Positions 15,846 to 23,115 of a stretch of DNA of 46,226 nt are shown here, piece after piece. The notes under the pieces are model-generated. The model ran no database searches. It was not told where the DNA came from and saw only the letters and a program-made list of their open reading frames with translations. The stretch's first letter is position 1. Every line of letters starts with the position of its first letter. The translations under genes were made by a program, and so were the position numbers. The stretch is taken from assembly GCA_040902765.1 (NCBI GenBank), contig JBBDWO010000001.1:1-46226 (forward strand), read 5' to 3'. The stretch comes from Acidimicrobiia bacterium. Lineage in GTDB: Bacteria > Actinomycetota > Acidimicrobiia > Spongiisociales > UBA11373.

Positions 15846-16766
15846 ATGCGCATCCTGCTCGCTGGGTCTACGGGTCTCCTGGGATCGGCTTTGCGCAGCG
15901 CCCTCATCGAGAGGGGCGACGAGGTAGTGCGGCTCACTCGTCCGGAAACCACCGGCGCGTCCGGGATCCTGTGGGATCCGGCGTCGCCGGAGCCGTTGGA
16001 TCCAGACGTCCTCACCGGCTTCGATGCCGTGGTGAACTTCGCCGGTCGGAGTATCGGCGAGAAGCGCTGGTCCGATCGGGAAAAGGCAGCCCTCTGGGCC
16101 AGCCGGGTCGACTTCAGCGCTGGTCTCGCCCGCGCCATCGCGGCGTCACCCAAGCCGAAGGTGTGGATCAACGCATCGGCGGTGGGCTTCTACGGCGACC
16201 GCGGCGACGACATCGTCACCGAGGACGATCCACAGGGGGGCGGTTTCCTCGCCGAGCTGACGGCGTCGTGGGAGGCGGCGACGGCACCGGCGGCTGAGGC
16301 AGGGGTCCGGGTGGTCCTGATGCGCAACGGCATCGTGTTGAGCGCCGACGGTGGTGCTCTCGGGCGTCTTCTGGCGCCGTTCGGGCCGCGCTGGCTCAGC
16401 CCCTACCGATGGGGACTCGGCGGGCCGGTGGGCAAGGGCACGCAGTACTGGTCGTGGGTGTCGCTCGACGACCACACGCGCGCCACCCTCCACGCACTCG
16501 ACGGCGAGATCGCCGGACCCATCAACGTGGTGGCTCCCAACCCGGTCATGCATCGGACTTTCATCAGGGCCCTGGGCCGGGTGTTGCGCCGCCCCACCGT
16601 CATGCCGGTCCCGCGGCTCGTCCTCGATGCCGTGCTCGGTCGGGAGCTGGCCGCTGCGCTGGTCCACGAAGGGCAGCGCGTGATGCCGGAACGGCTGGCC
16701 GCAGACGGTTTCGAGTTCCACGACACCGATGTGGAGTCGGCGCTGCGGCAGGCGCTGGCCGGCTGA
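15846..16766 (+). CDS. TIGR01777-family NAD(P)-dependent epimerase (YfcH-like)
   Basis: A 306-residue extended short-chain dehydrogenase. The Rossmann motif is MRILLAGSTGLLGSALRSAL (residues 1-20). The family signatures follow: NFAGRSIGEKRWSD, INASAVGFYGDRGD, a WSWVSLDDH region and INVVAPNPV. The C-terminal DUF1731 domain has the usual PVPRLVLDAVLG and ERLAADGFEFHDTDVESAL. The catalytic role is not established for this family; links to cell division or sugar metabolism have been proposed for relatives. The ATG at 15846 is fixed by the -10 box 7 nt upstream. The reading frame opens earlier, inside repeat element A. Confidence 0.9.
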   Translation: MRILLAGSTGLLGSALRSALIERGDEVVRLTRPETTGASGILWDPASPEPLDPDVLTGFDAVVNFAGRSIGEKRWSDREKAALWASRVDFSAGLARAIAASPKPKVWINASAVGFYGDRGDDIVTEDDPQGGGFLAELTASWEAATAPAAEAGVRVVLMRNGIVLSADGGALGRLLAPFGPRWLSPYRWGLGGPVGKGTQYWSWVSLDDHTRATLHALDGEIAGPINVVAPNPVMHRTFIRALGRVLRRPTVMPVPRLVLDAVLGRELAAALVHEGQRVMPERLAADGFEFHDTDVESALRQALAG

Positions 16767-16839
16767 GGCGTGGGGCGGGTGACCGCCGTAGTCTCGTTCG
16801 GGGTCGTTCGGCCCTGGGTGGAGTGCCTCCCACATGTGC

Positions 16840-16845
16840 CACAAT
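16840..16845 (+). promoter_or_regulatory. Putative -10 box (CACAAT) of the acyl-CoA dehydrogenase
   Basis: CACAAT is followed after 7 nt by the ATG at 16853, consistent with a leaderless mRNA. Confidence 0.4.
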
Positions 16846-16852
16846 CGTGGAC

Positions 16853-18037
16853 ATGACGACCACTGACGTGGACTTCAAGGCCAGGATCGAGAGCGCGCTC
16901 GACGAGTTGTTGACCGACTTCGACGCCGCCGCCGCCACCGCCGAGCCGTCCGAGTTCCTCGGTAAGCGCTTCGACCTGGGTCTCGCCTGGGCGTGGTTCC
17001 CCGAAGGCGTCGGTGGCATGGGGGCGCCGCGGTCGTCCCAGGCGATGATCGAGACCCGCCTCGGCGAGGTCGGCGCGCCGACCTCGCGCAACCTGCTCGG
17101 CGTAGGCATGGGGGCCCCGGTCCTCGCCGAATACGGCAGCCGTGAGCAGCAGGAGCGGTGGCTACGCCCGATGTTCACCGAGCAGGAGATCTGGTGTCAG
17201 ATGTTTAGCGAGCCGGGCGCCGGCTCCGACGTCGCCGGGCTGGCGGCACGAGGCGTCCGCGACGGTGACGAGTGGGTGGTCAACGGCCAGAAGGTGTGGA
17301 CCACCATCGCCCACCTCTCCAAGTGGGGGATGCTCATCGTGCGCACCGACCCCGACGTTCCCAAACACCGTGGCCTCACCTACTTCATCGTCGACATGAA
17401 GGCCGAGGGTGTGGAGGTGCGGCCACTACGCCAGGCCACCGGCGAGGCCGAGTTCAACGAGGTGTACTTCACTGACGTCCGCATCCCCGACGAGAACCGC
17501 ATCGGCGGCGTCGGCGACGGGTGGCGGGTGGCGGTGGCCACGCTGATGAACGAGCGGGTGGCGATCGGTGGGAGCGTTTCCCCGCGGAATTCGGGAGCCA
17601 TCGGCGTGGCTCTCGACGTGTGGAAGGAGTACGGCCACGATGACCCGGCTCTGCGCGACGACTTGATGCGCCTGTGGGTGGAGGCCGAGGCGGCCCGGCT
17701 CACAAATCTGCGGGCAACGCAGATGATGTCGAAGGGCACTCCAGGTCCCGAGGGGTCGCTGGCCAAGCTGGTCTATGCCGAACTCAACAAGCGGATCTTT
17801 GAGATGGTCGTCGACCTGATGGGCCCCGACGGGATGCTCTACGACACCTACGACATGGCGCGGCCGGGTGAGTTCCCCGAGCACATTCCCCAGAAGGCGT
17901 TCATCCGATCGCGGGCGAACTCCATCGAGGGCGGAACCTCGGAGATCATGAAGAACATCGTCGGCGAGCGGATCCTCGGCCTTCCCGGCGAGCCCCGAGT
18001 CGACAAAGACCTCCCCTGGAGCGAGGTACCGCGCTAG
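16853..18037 (+). CDS. Acyl-CoA dehydrogenase family protein
   Basis: A 394-residue flavoprotein expected to use FAD to make an alpha,beta double bond in an acyl-CoA. The FAD/substrate signature MFSEPGAGSDVAGLA lies near residues 118-132, with WVVNGQKVWTT after it, and the middle beta-domain ends FTDVRIP. The C-terminal domain has the second signature, SIEGGTSEIMKNIVGERILGLP. A conventional catalytic Glu could not be placed with certainty, and chain-length preference is unknown. It resembles the FadE-type enzymes of actinobacteria used for unusual acyl-CoAs, including sterol side chains. The ATG at 16853 fits a leaderless promoter; an open frame extending to 16409 overlaps the epimerase and is discarded. 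The gene is monocistronic and followed by heptamers. Confidence 0.92.
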   Translation: MTTTDVDFKARIESALDELLTDFDAAAATAEPSEFLGKRFDLGLAWAWFPEGVGGMGAPRSSQAMIETRLGEVGAPTSRNLLGVGMGAPVLAEYGSREQQERWLRPMFTEQEIWCQMFSEPGAGSDVAGLAARGVRDGDEWVVNGQKVWTTIAHLSKWGMLIVRTDPDVPKHRGLTYFIVDMKAEGVEVRPLRQATGEAEFNEVYFTDVRIPDENRIGGVGDGWRVAVATLMNERVAIGGSVSPRNSGAIGVALDVWKEYGHDDPALRDDLMRLWVEAEAARLTNLRATQMMSKGTPGPEGSLAKLVYAELNKRIFEMVVDLMGPDGMLYDTYDMARPGEFPEHIPQKAFIRSRANSIEGGTSEIMKNIVGERILGLPGEPRVDKDLPWSEVPR

Positions 18038-18060
18038 CGATTCGCGATTCGCGATTCGCT
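18037..18060. repeat. Tandem heptamer array (GCGATTC)3
   Basis: Three exact GCGATTC units start on the last base of the acyl-CoA dehydrogenase stop codon. The array flanks composite element B on its left, with a GCGAATT/GCGAATC array on the right. Confidence 0.85.
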
Positions 18061-18093
18061 ATCCGTGAGCCAGGCGGCACAGTCCGGCCCTGA

Positions 18094-18165
18094 ACTCTCT
18101 CCCCCCGAAGGGGGGAGTACCTGACGGCGTAGCCGTCAGGGGAGGGGGGAGGGCGATCACTACGC
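18094..18165. repeat. Dispersed composite hairpin element, copy B (5' half)
   Basis: It is almost identical to the first 70 bp of copy A: the CTCTCCCCCC/GGGGGGAG hairpin, the CTGACGGC-GTA-GCCGTCAG hairpin and the GGGGAGGGGGGAGGGCGA segment. It then diverges, lacking the second half with the CCTCCCC terminal hairpin. Confidence 0.85.
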
Positions 18166-18193
18166 ATACCCTGCCCCGCGACTCTTGCGACTC

Positions 18194-18217
18194 GCGAATT
18201 GCGAATCGCGAATTGCG
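18194..18217. repeat. Tandem heptamer array (GCGAATT/GCGAATC)
   Basis: Three units (GCGAATT, GCGAATC, GCGAATT) and a partial fourth. The unit is the same as the array at 1-62 in another phase. It contains GAATCGC, the reverse complement of the GCGATTC array on the other side of element B. Confidence 0.85.
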
Positions 18218-18254
18218 CCCTGCCTCAAATCCCAGCCCGGCGCGCGGGTCTCCA

Positions 18255-18285
18255 TACAATCACAGGGTTGTCACTCGTCGAGGAG
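18255..18285 (+). promoter_or_regulatory. Putative -10 box and ribosome-binding site of the 99-residue protein
   Basis: TACAAT (18255-18260) is a good -10 box and GAGGAG (18280-18285) lies 5 nt before the ATG at 18291. This unusually clear site decides the start. Confidence 0.5.
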
Positions 18286-18290
18286 CATCG

Positions 18291-18590
18291 ATGCCGACTC
18301 TGGGAGAGCGCCTTTCGCGCCGATCGTGGCGGCGTGCCGTCGCCGCCGAGCTGGTCGACCGACTCGACCACGAAGGCGATCTCTTCTTCTCCGGGTCGGG
18401 CTACGAGGACCGCGACGAGATGCTCCGGATCGCCCGACTGCTCCCCAGCGACGTGGTCGCCGAGCTCTACGAGGATCCGGCCTACCCCGGCTACACCTTT
18501 ATGGAGGTGCGCCTCATCGACGCTCCCTATGCCTATGACGACGGGTACGACCACGACGACGAATGGGATGTCCGTCGCCATGCCATGTGA
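18291..18590 (+). CDS. Hypothetical small acidic protein
   Basis: A 99-residue soluble protein I do not recognise. The first part is helical and basic (LGERLSRRSWRRAVAAELVDRL). The middle reads DRDEMLRIARLLPSDVVAELYEDP. The C-terminus is remarkably rich in Asp and Tyr (APYAYDDGYDHDDEWDVRRHAM) and could bind metal or remain disordered. The start at 18291 is supported by GAGGAG; the open frame continues upstream to 18213. It appears monocistronic, upstream of the cytochrome c gene, which has its own promoter. Confidence 0.65.
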   Translation: MPTLGERLSRRSWRRAVAAELVDRLDHEGDLFFSGSGYEDRDEMLRIARLLPSDVVAELYEDPAYPGYTFMEVRLIDAPYAYDDGYDHDDEWDVRRHAM

Positions 18591-18619
18591 CCTGTTGTTT
18601 CGGACCGCTGACACGCCGG

Positions 18620-18625
18620 TAGGCT
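18620..18625 (+). promoter_or_regulatory. Putative -10 box (TAGGCT) of the cytochrome c gene
   Basis: TAGGCT lies 9 nt before the ATG at 18635 and is the same box as upstream of trkA and the small membrane protein at 6330. Confidence 0.45.
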
Positions 18626-18634
18626 GAGTCCAGG

Positions 18635-19087
18635 ATGTCGCGCCGACGCCGACCGCCACCGCCCTCTGACGGGGGTCCTCGACGGTTCCCGTCGTGGGTC
18701 ATATGGGTTGGGCTGGCTGTCGTGGTCGGTGGGATCGTCGCTGTGGCGGTGACGCTCGCCGGTGAGGAGCCGGGTTCGGGCGCGAGTCAGGGTGACGTCG
18801 CCGTTGGCGAGGTGCTTTTCCTCCAGAACTGCGCGGCATGCCACGGCGCCGACCTTCTGGGGACTGTGCAGGGTCCACCATTTCTCGACGTCATCTACGC
18901 GCCGAACCATCACTCCGATGAGGCATTCCAGCGTGCCATCGCCTTCGGGGTGATACCGCACCACTGGAACTTTGGACCGATGCCGGCGATCCCCGGGTTG
19001 CCCCGTGATGAGGTGGCGTCGATCATCGCCTTCGTGCGCCTCCAACAGCAGGCAGCTGGCATCGTGCGCGATCCGAGCCATCCCTGA
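18635..19087 (+). CDS. Membrane-anchored mono-haem cytochrome c family protein
   Basis: A 150-residue protein. After a basic, proline-rich cytoplasmic tail there is one transmembrane helix (WVIWVGLAVVVGGIVAVAVTL, about residues 21-41). The periplasm-facing class I cytochrome c domain follows, with the CAACH haem motif (Cys66, Cys69, His70). The likely distal ligand is the methionine of FGPMPAIPGL. A His-rich segment (NHHSDE, PHHWNFGP) precedes it. It ends with the usual DEVASIIAFVRLQQQ helix. It could hand electrons to a terminal oxidase or a copper enzyme. The ceramidase-like gene starts 8 nt after its stop, so they are co-transcribed. Confidence 0.9.
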   Translation: MSRRRRPPPPSDGGPRRFPSWVIWVGLAVVVGGIVAVAVTLAGEEPGSGASQGDVAVGEVLFLQNCAACHGADLLGTVQGPPFLDVIYAPNHHSDEAFQRAIAFGVIPHHWNFGPMPAIPGLPRDEVASIIAFVRLQQQAAGIVRDPSHP

Positions 19088-19095
19088 GGCCGGTC

Positions 19096-19923
19096 GTGCG
19101 TCGACACCGTGATCTGATCCTCGGGCTGGTGGTGGTCGCGGCCGTCTTCGCCGGATTCGCCGCGCTGTCGATGGGTGGGTATCCCGGCGGTCCCGACGAG
19201 TGTTTGGCGCTCGGCGATTGTTACTGCGAGGCACCCCGCGGGGGCATGGCGGAACAGCCGGCCAATGCCTGGTCCAATCTCGGCTTCGTCGTGGTCGGCC
19301 TCCTCGTGCTGGCCGACACCGCCCGGCGCCGCACCCCGTCGGCGGTTCGTATGGAGTCCGACCTCCGCTATCCCCGCCTCTACGGATCGGTTGCCATCTT
19401 CCTCGGTGTCGGCTCGTTCGCCTTCCACGGGTCGTTGAAGGCGTGGGGTGGGTACATCGACGTCCAGTCCATGCACGCCTTCATCGGGTTCGTCATCGCC
19501 TACGACCTCGCCCGGATCCACGACTGGTCGTGGGGGCGGTTCGTCGGTTGGTTCGTAGGACTGCTCGCCGTGTTCTCGGTGCTGATCGGCCTGCTGCCGC
19601 CCGAGCACGGGAAGACGATGTTCGGCGTGGTGGTCGGATTCACCCTGCTCCTCGAGGCCGCGGTGTCGTATCCACGCCTGCGCCCGTGGGCACCACGGCC
19701 GATCCACCCGCGTCGCATGCCCTGGTTTTGGGCCGGACTCGGCTCCTTCGCGGCCGCCTTCGGGGTGTGGACCGTGTCTCGTACCGGCGGTCCGTGGTGC
19801 GATCCTCACAGCCTGGCCCAGGGCCATGCCCTGTGGCACCTGCTCACCGCGCTATCGGTGTGGTGCTTCTACCGCTACTTCCGCGCGGAGACCCGAGTGC
19901 AACAGCTGGCTGGAGACGCGTGA
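19096..19923 (+). CDS. Ceramidase-like (CREST superfamily) integral membrane protein
   Basis: A 275-residue protein with about seven hydrophobic helices. It contains the hallmark pattern of the alkaline ceramidase/PAQR-type CREST hydrolases: CEAPRGG followed by QPANAWSNLGF (about residues 44-67), a conserved Ser and His in GSFAFHGSLK, an Asp in DVQSMH, and two His in QGHALWHLLTALSVW near the C-terminus. These Ser, Asp and three His residues match the zinc site known for the superfamily, so hydrolase activity on an amide-linked lipid is plausible. It is unclear whether the host makes ceramides. The GTG at 19096 is 8 nt after the cytochrome c stop. Confidence 0.8.
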   Translation: MRRHRDLILGLVVVAAVFAGFAALSMGGYPGGPDECLALGDCYCEAPRGGMAEQPANAWSNLGFVVVGLLVLADTARRRTPSAVRMESDLRYPRLYGSVAIFLGVGSFAFHGSLKAWGGYIDVQSMHAFIGFVIAYDLARIHDWSWGRFVGWFVGLLAVFSVLIGLLPPEHGKTMFGVVVGFTLLLEAAVSYPRLRPWAPRPIHPRRMPWFWAGLGSFAAAFGVWTVSRTGGPWCDPHSLAQGHALWHLLTALSVWCFYRYFRAETRVQQLAGDA

Positions 19924-19935
19924 CCGGTGGCTGAT

Positions 19936-20010
19936 TGGAGCCGGAGCGGGGATTTGAACCCCGGACCTACGCCTTACGAGGGCGTTGCTCTACCCCTGAG
20001 CTACTCCGGC
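19936..20010 (-). tRNA. tRNA-Thr (anticodon CGT)
   Basis: The minus strand folds into a full cloverleaf: acceptor GCCGGAG/CTCCGGC, D arm GCTC...GAGC, anticodon stem ACGCC/GGCGT with loop CTCGTAA, and T arm CGGGG-TTCAAAT-CCCCG. The discriminator base is T and the 3' CCA is encoded. The anticodon CGT decodes ACG threonine codons. Confidence 0.96.
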
Positions 20011-20048
20011 GAGGACCGGCATAGTACGGCATCCACTGACACCTTTGC

Positions 20049-20446
20049 TCAGATGGTGCGGTAGTCGGCCGCCCAACGGATGCCGAGCTGCTGCCTGTTG
20101 AGCGGCTCTGCCAAGCGGAGCGTCACCTCATGCTCGTTTGCCTCTTGAATCGGTAGGTAGTAGCAGGAGTCGGTGCTTTCGTCCCAGACGGCAATCCACT
20201 CGACCATGTCTGGCCCGTAGCTGTACTGCACCCACTCCGACCTGGAGTCGCAGCGGATCTTCAACACGCGACCGTTCGACCGCGTGTGCTTGACCTGCAC
20301 CCGCTCGAGGCTCGCGTCTTGGCGCACCAGAACCAGGTCAAAGGGATGGGCATGGCCTGTAGGCCAGGCGACTCCCAAGCCGCGCGCTGATAGTCAGCGG
20401 CGACCTTGTGTTCAGCGGTAGCGGCGAGTTGGAGTCGTGTATTCAA
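20049..20446 (-). pseudogene. PD-(D/E)XK endonuclease-like protein, frameshifted
   Basis: Two overlapping frames on the minus strand together make one protein. From a TTG at 20446 the N-terminal part reads NTRLQLAATAEHKVAADYQRAAWE. The rest, from about 20370, reads VAWPTGHAHPFDLVLV, LERVQVKHTRSNG, then a beta-rich domain to the stop at 20049. The D and QVK arrangement (FDLVLV...RVQVKH) matches the PD-(D/E)XK nuclease family related to group I intron endonucleases. The frames join if one G is added in TGGGAGTCGCC (20367-20377), giving WEVAWPTGHAHPFD. It is thus either a real pseudogene with a single-base deletion or a sequencing error. It lies just upstream of tRNA-Thr on the same strand. Its isolated position suggests a mobile origin, but no element boundary is visible. 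Confidence 0.65.
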
Positions 20447-20569
20447 GGTGCGGGTGCCTCTCTTGCAACTCCCTCCCACCTTATGTTGCGGGTATGACGC
20501 GCCATCACCGACGTGCGACCTGCCAGCCATTTCTCGTGGTGCCATCGATGCCGTGCTCGAAGACTCCAC

Positions 20570-20610
20570 CGTCTGCCGTCTGCCGTCTGCCGTCTGCCAT
20601 CTGCCGTCTC
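20570..20610. repeat. Tandem heptamer array (CGTCTGC)n
   Basis: Four exact CGTCTGC units are followed by CATCTGC and CGTCTCG. The array lies in the otherwise gene-free stretch 20447-20725, just upstream of the ECF-type promoter of the sigma factor. Confidence 0.92.
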
Positions 20611-20625
20611 GAGCGAAGTGAGTTT

Positions 20626-20655
20626 GGGAACCAAAACACCCCCTTTCGCCGTCAT
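20626..20655 (+). promoter_or_regulatory. Putative ECF-type (autoregulatory) promoter of the sigma factor gene
   Basis: GGGAACC (20626-20632), a 17-bp spacer and CGTCAT (20650-20655) match the GGAAC-N16/17-CGTC/GTT layout of ECF sigma promoters. Since it precedes an ECF sigma gene by about 70 nt, autoregulation is likely. A TATCGT box at 20683-20688 could provide a second, basal promoter. Confidence 0.5.
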
Positions 20656-20725
20656 AACTCGGATGGGGAGTGGCACACAGGTATCGTCTTCGCTCCGATC
20701 CCGAACTGAGGGGACCGTGAGTCTC

Positions 20726-21286
20726 ATGGCCGACAGGGCCACGTTCGTCGACGACGCCATGCAGTATGCGCCGCAGCTGTACTCGGCCGCGCTGCGCATG
20801 ACCCGCAACCCGACCGACGCTGAGGACCTCCTCCAGGAAACCTTCCTCAAGGCGTACCGCGGGTATCACACGTTCAAGCAGGGCACCAACCTGCGTGCCT
20901 GGCTGTACCGGATCCTCACCAACACCTTCATCAACGAGTACCGCAAGAGGACTCGTCGACCCACCGAAGTCGAGCTGGGCGAGCTCGAGGACATGTACCT
21001 GTTCAATCGGCTCGGTGATGCCGGCGGCGGTGCCGCCCGCAGCGCCGAGGACGAGGCCCTGGAGCGCTTCGTCGACGAGGACATCAAGACCGCCTTGGAG
21101 GACCTGCCCGAGATCTTTCGCATCCCGGTGCTCCTCGCCGATGTCGACGGCTTCTCCTACAAGGAGATCGCCGAGATCGTCGACATCCCCATGGGCACGG
21201 TCATGTCACGCCTCCACCGTGGAAGAAATGCGCTGCAGAAAGCGTTGTGGGACAAGACCGAACAGCGAAGGGCATCTGGCGCATGA
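20726..21286 (+). CDS. ECF RNA polymerase sigma factor, SigR/SigH-like
   Basis: A 186-residue group 4 sigma factor. Region 2 runs from [29 protein letters not shown] through [32 protein letters not shown]. This pattern, with [14 protein letters not shown], is characteristic of the SigR/SigH thiol-stress group. Region 4 has the [29 protein letters not shown] helix-turn-helix. The ATG at 20726 is preferred; a GTG at 20717 is also possible but sits only 3 nt from the GAGGGG site. The gene overlaps its zinc anti-sigma partner by four bases. By analogy it would respond to disulphide stress; this is inferred from family and neighbour. Confidence 0.92.
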   Translation: MADRATFVDDAMQYAPQLYSAALRMTRNPTDAEDLLQETFLKAYRGYHTFKQGTNLRAWLYRILTNTFINEYRKRTRRPTEVELGELEDMYLFNRLGDAGGGAARSAEDEALERFVDEDIKTALEDLPEIFRIPVLLADVDGFSYKEIAEIVDIPMGTVMSRLHRGRNALQKALWDKTEQRRASGA

Positions 21287-21558
21287 ACTGCAACGAGGCC
21301 TACGACCGCCGCTATCGATACCTCGACCAGGAGATGACCGTGGTGCGGCGTCTGCGCCTCACCCTCCATCTGCGCCGCTGCCCGCCCTGCGCTGACGGGT
21401 TCGCCTTCGAACAGAAACTCAGAATTCGGATCGCGCAGGGTTGTGTCGATCCCTATCCCACGGAGCTGCACGAACGACTCGTGTCGCTCATCCGCCATAC
21501 CGATACCGATGGGACCGAAACCGGTGGCCTCGCCGCCGGACTCGGCCCGGGAGGTTGA
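21283..21558 (+). CDS. Zinc-binding anti-sigma factor (RsrA-like ZAS domain)
   Basis: A 91-residue protein with the H-x3-C-x2-C signature HLRRCPPC (His29, Cys33, Cys36) and an upstream Cys3, the four zinc ligands of the ZAS anti-sigma family. In RsrA, oxidation of these cysteines releases zinc and SigR. The helix after the motif ([18 protein letters not shown]) also matches RsrA. The ATG at 21283 overlaps the sigma gene stop (ATGA), so the two are made together. The C-terminal tail is short and Gly/Thr-rich. The start at 21247 would extend into the sigma gene and is not needed. Confidence 0.88.
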   Translation: MNCNEAYDRRYRYLDQEMTVVRRLRLTLHLRRCPPCADGFAFEQKLRIRIAQGCVDPYPTELHERLVSLIRHTDTDGTETGGLAAGLGPGG

Positions 21559-21560
21559 CC

Positions 21561-21755
21561 ATGTCCGAAATCCTGAAAGGCAACAAGGTCCAGGGCAAGT
21601 TGCGCGCCCCGCGCGCTCTCGACGAGATTCGTCGGTGCGAGAGCGACGGGTGCGAGACGCTGCTCTCCCGCTACAACAAGCGGACCTACTGCTACGCCCA
21701 CGCCCCCACGCGGTTCCCCCGCCTGCGCGGTCGTGTCGTTCCCGAGAGTCAGTAG
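21561..21755 (+). CDS. Small zinc-ribbon-like protein of the sigma factor operon
   Basis: A 64-residue basic protein with likely metal ligands Cys26, Cys31, Cys44 and His47 in CESDGC...LLSRYNKRTYCYAH. The C-x4-C...SRYN...C-x2-H pattern occurs in small actinobacterial proteins of unknown function. GGGAGG lies 6 nt before the ATG, and the gene starts 2 nt after the anti-sigma stop, so it is the third gene of the sigma operon. It might be a redox or nucleic-acid-binding cofactor of the stress response; no function is established. Confidence 0.75.
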   Translation: MSEILKGNKVQGKLRAPRALDEIRRCESDGCETLLSRYNKRTYCYAHAPTRFPRLRGRVVPESQ

Positions 21756-21810
21756 TCGGACCGACCCGTTCCCTGCCGGCGCTCTCCGACGGGTTCGGCC
21801 GTCGTCCGGG

Positions 21811-21816
21811 TAATCT
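21811..21816 (+). promoter_or_regulatory. Putative -10 box (TAATCT) giving a leaderless transcript
   Basis: TAATCT is followed after 7 nt by the GTG at 21824, which decides that start over the in-frame ATG at 21848. Confidence 0.45.
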
Positions 21817-21823
21817 GGCTGCC

Positions 21824-22084
21824 GTGCGCCGATACACCATCACCGCGATGCTCGCTGTCGCCGTCCTGAGCCTCGGGGTCGGAAGCGCCTTCGCTGGAGA
21901 GGGTGTGCCGCCCGGTGACGGACCCGCCGTGACGCAGGTCGAGCCGCCGGCACTCGCCGAAGACGATGCCTGGACGTTTCGGTACCTCGTGCCCACACTG
22001 CTCGCCATGGGCGTCCTGGCTGTCGTCGTGACCGCCCTCGCCTACGGTCGCAGGGTGAAGGGCCGCTATCGGCTGGCACGGTGA
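21824..22084 (+). CDS. Small exported/membrane protein of unknown function
   Basis: An 86-residue protein. An N-terminal signal-like hydrophobic segment (ITAMLAVAVLSLGVGSAFAG) could be cleaved after AFA. A Pro/Gly-rich external stretch follows, then a second helix (YLVPTLLAMGVLAVVVTALAY) and a basic cytoplasmic end (RRVKGRYRLAR). No family is recognised. Its last codons overlap the GTG of the DUF2342 gene (GTGA), so it heads the operon 21.8-24.9 kb with DUF2342, tilS and hpt. Confidence 0.7.
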   Translation: MRRYTITAMLAVAVLSLGVGSAFAGEGVPPGDGPAVTQVEPPALAEDDAWTFRYLVPTLLAMGVLAVVVTALAYGRRVKGRYRLAR

Positions 22085-23115
22085 CCAGTTCGATCCACTG
22101 GCCGCTCGCCTCCCGAATCGCTCAGAGCGCGGCCGGATCGGATCCCTTCGAAGACTCGTACCACTTCTCCCGGTTCGCCGCCGACGCCGACGACCTGGTC
22201 GCTCGTGCCGCCCCGGCGGTGGCGGCCGAGATGGGCATGGAATGGGCGTCGGACCCCACCGTACGGGTGGTCACCAGGCGGCAATGGGCCGAAGCCAACA
22301 TCGACGGGTTCAGTCGTCTACTCGCCCCGGCAGAGGAGCTGCTCGTCAAGCCGGGCGGGCTCGGCATCGGCCGTGCCCTCGCCAGCCGACTCCTCGCCGC
22401 CGAAGTGGGTGCCCTCGTCGGGATCCTGGGTCGGCGGGTGCTCGGACAGTACGAACTGGTACTGCCGTCGGGCGATGACGGTGACACGATCCTGTTCGTC
22501 GGGGCCAACGCTCTGCTCATGGAGCGTCAGAACGAGTTTCGCCCCTCCGAGTTCCGTTACTGGGTGGCCCTGCACGAGTGCACCCATCGGCTGCAGTTCA
22601 CGGGTGTGCCGTGGCTCCGTGGGTACTTCCTTGGTCTCGTCGAGGACCTCATCGAGGCATCGAAGCCCCAGCCGGGGCGGTCGCGCCGGTGGGTCGCCGA
22701 CCTGCGCGCCGCGGCGCGAGAGGGCCGCCCTATGGTCGGCGAGGCCGGCCTGATGGGGCTCTTCGCCACCCCCGACCAGCGTCGCGTCCTGGATCAGGTA
22801 CAAGCACTGATGGCACTGCTCGAGGGTCACGGTCACGTGGTGATGGACCGGATCGGCGCCCGTGAACTGGTGACTCAGCACACGATGTCGCGCGTGCTCA
22901 AGCAGCGCCGCAAGGATCCTCGCACCGCTGCGTTCTTCAGGATCACCGGCCTCGAACTCAAGATGAAGCAGTACGAGATGGGGGAGCGGTTCATCCTGGA
23001 CGTGGAGCGCCGGGCCGGGTTCCAGGCCCTCGACGCCGTGTGGACCGAGCCCGACGCACTCCCCACTCTCGCCGAGATCTCGGAGCCGCAGCGGTGGCTC
23101 GAACGGGTGGGCTGA
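22081..23115 (+). CDS. DUF2342-family zinc metalloprotease-like protein (F420-associated)
   Basis: A 344-residue protein of the actinobacterial DUF2342 family, one branch of which is named coenzyme F420 biosynthesis-associated. A metalloprotease-type H-E-x2-H motif is present at His165-His169 (ALHECTHRLQF), with EGHGHVVMD near residue 243 likely providing further metal ligands. The C-terminal half has the family block FRITGLELKMKQYEMGERF. No protease substrate is known. The position directly upstream of tilS and hpt is conserved in mycobacteria. The GTG start overlaps the previous stop, and its own last bases overlap the tilS start. Confidence 0.85.
   Translation: MTSSIHWPLASRIAQSAAGSDPFEDSYHFSRFAADADDLVARAAPAVAAEMGMEWASDPTVRVVTRRQWAEANIDGFSRLLAPAEELLVKPGGLGIGRALASRLLAAEVGALVGILGRRVLGQYELVLPSGDDGDTILFVGANALLMERQNEFRPSEFRYWVALHECTHRLQFTGVPWLRGYFLGLVEDLIEASKPQPGRSRRWVADLRAAAREGRPMVGEAGLMGLFATPDQRRVLDQVQALMALLEGHGHVVMDRIGARELVTQHTMSRVLKQRRKDPRTAAFFRITGLELKMKQYEMGERFILDVERRAGFQALDAVWTEPDALPTLAEISEPQRWLERVG

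Noticed and set aside
16409-16852. N-terminal extension of the acyl-CoA dehydrogenase frame
   Set aside because: The extension overlaps the epimerase gene, reads as low-complexity Arg/Gly-rich sequence, and ends at a good start codon with a -10 box in front.
19936-20446. Genomic island inserted at tRNA-Thr
   Set aside because: No integrase, no direct repeat of the tRNA 3' end and no change in gene content were found; only one broken small gene is adjacent.
20261-20869. 202-codon minus-strand frame reaching into the sigma factor gene
   Set aside because: Only its part from 20446 downward resembles a protein family; the rest is antisense to the sigma gene and to the CGTCTGC array.
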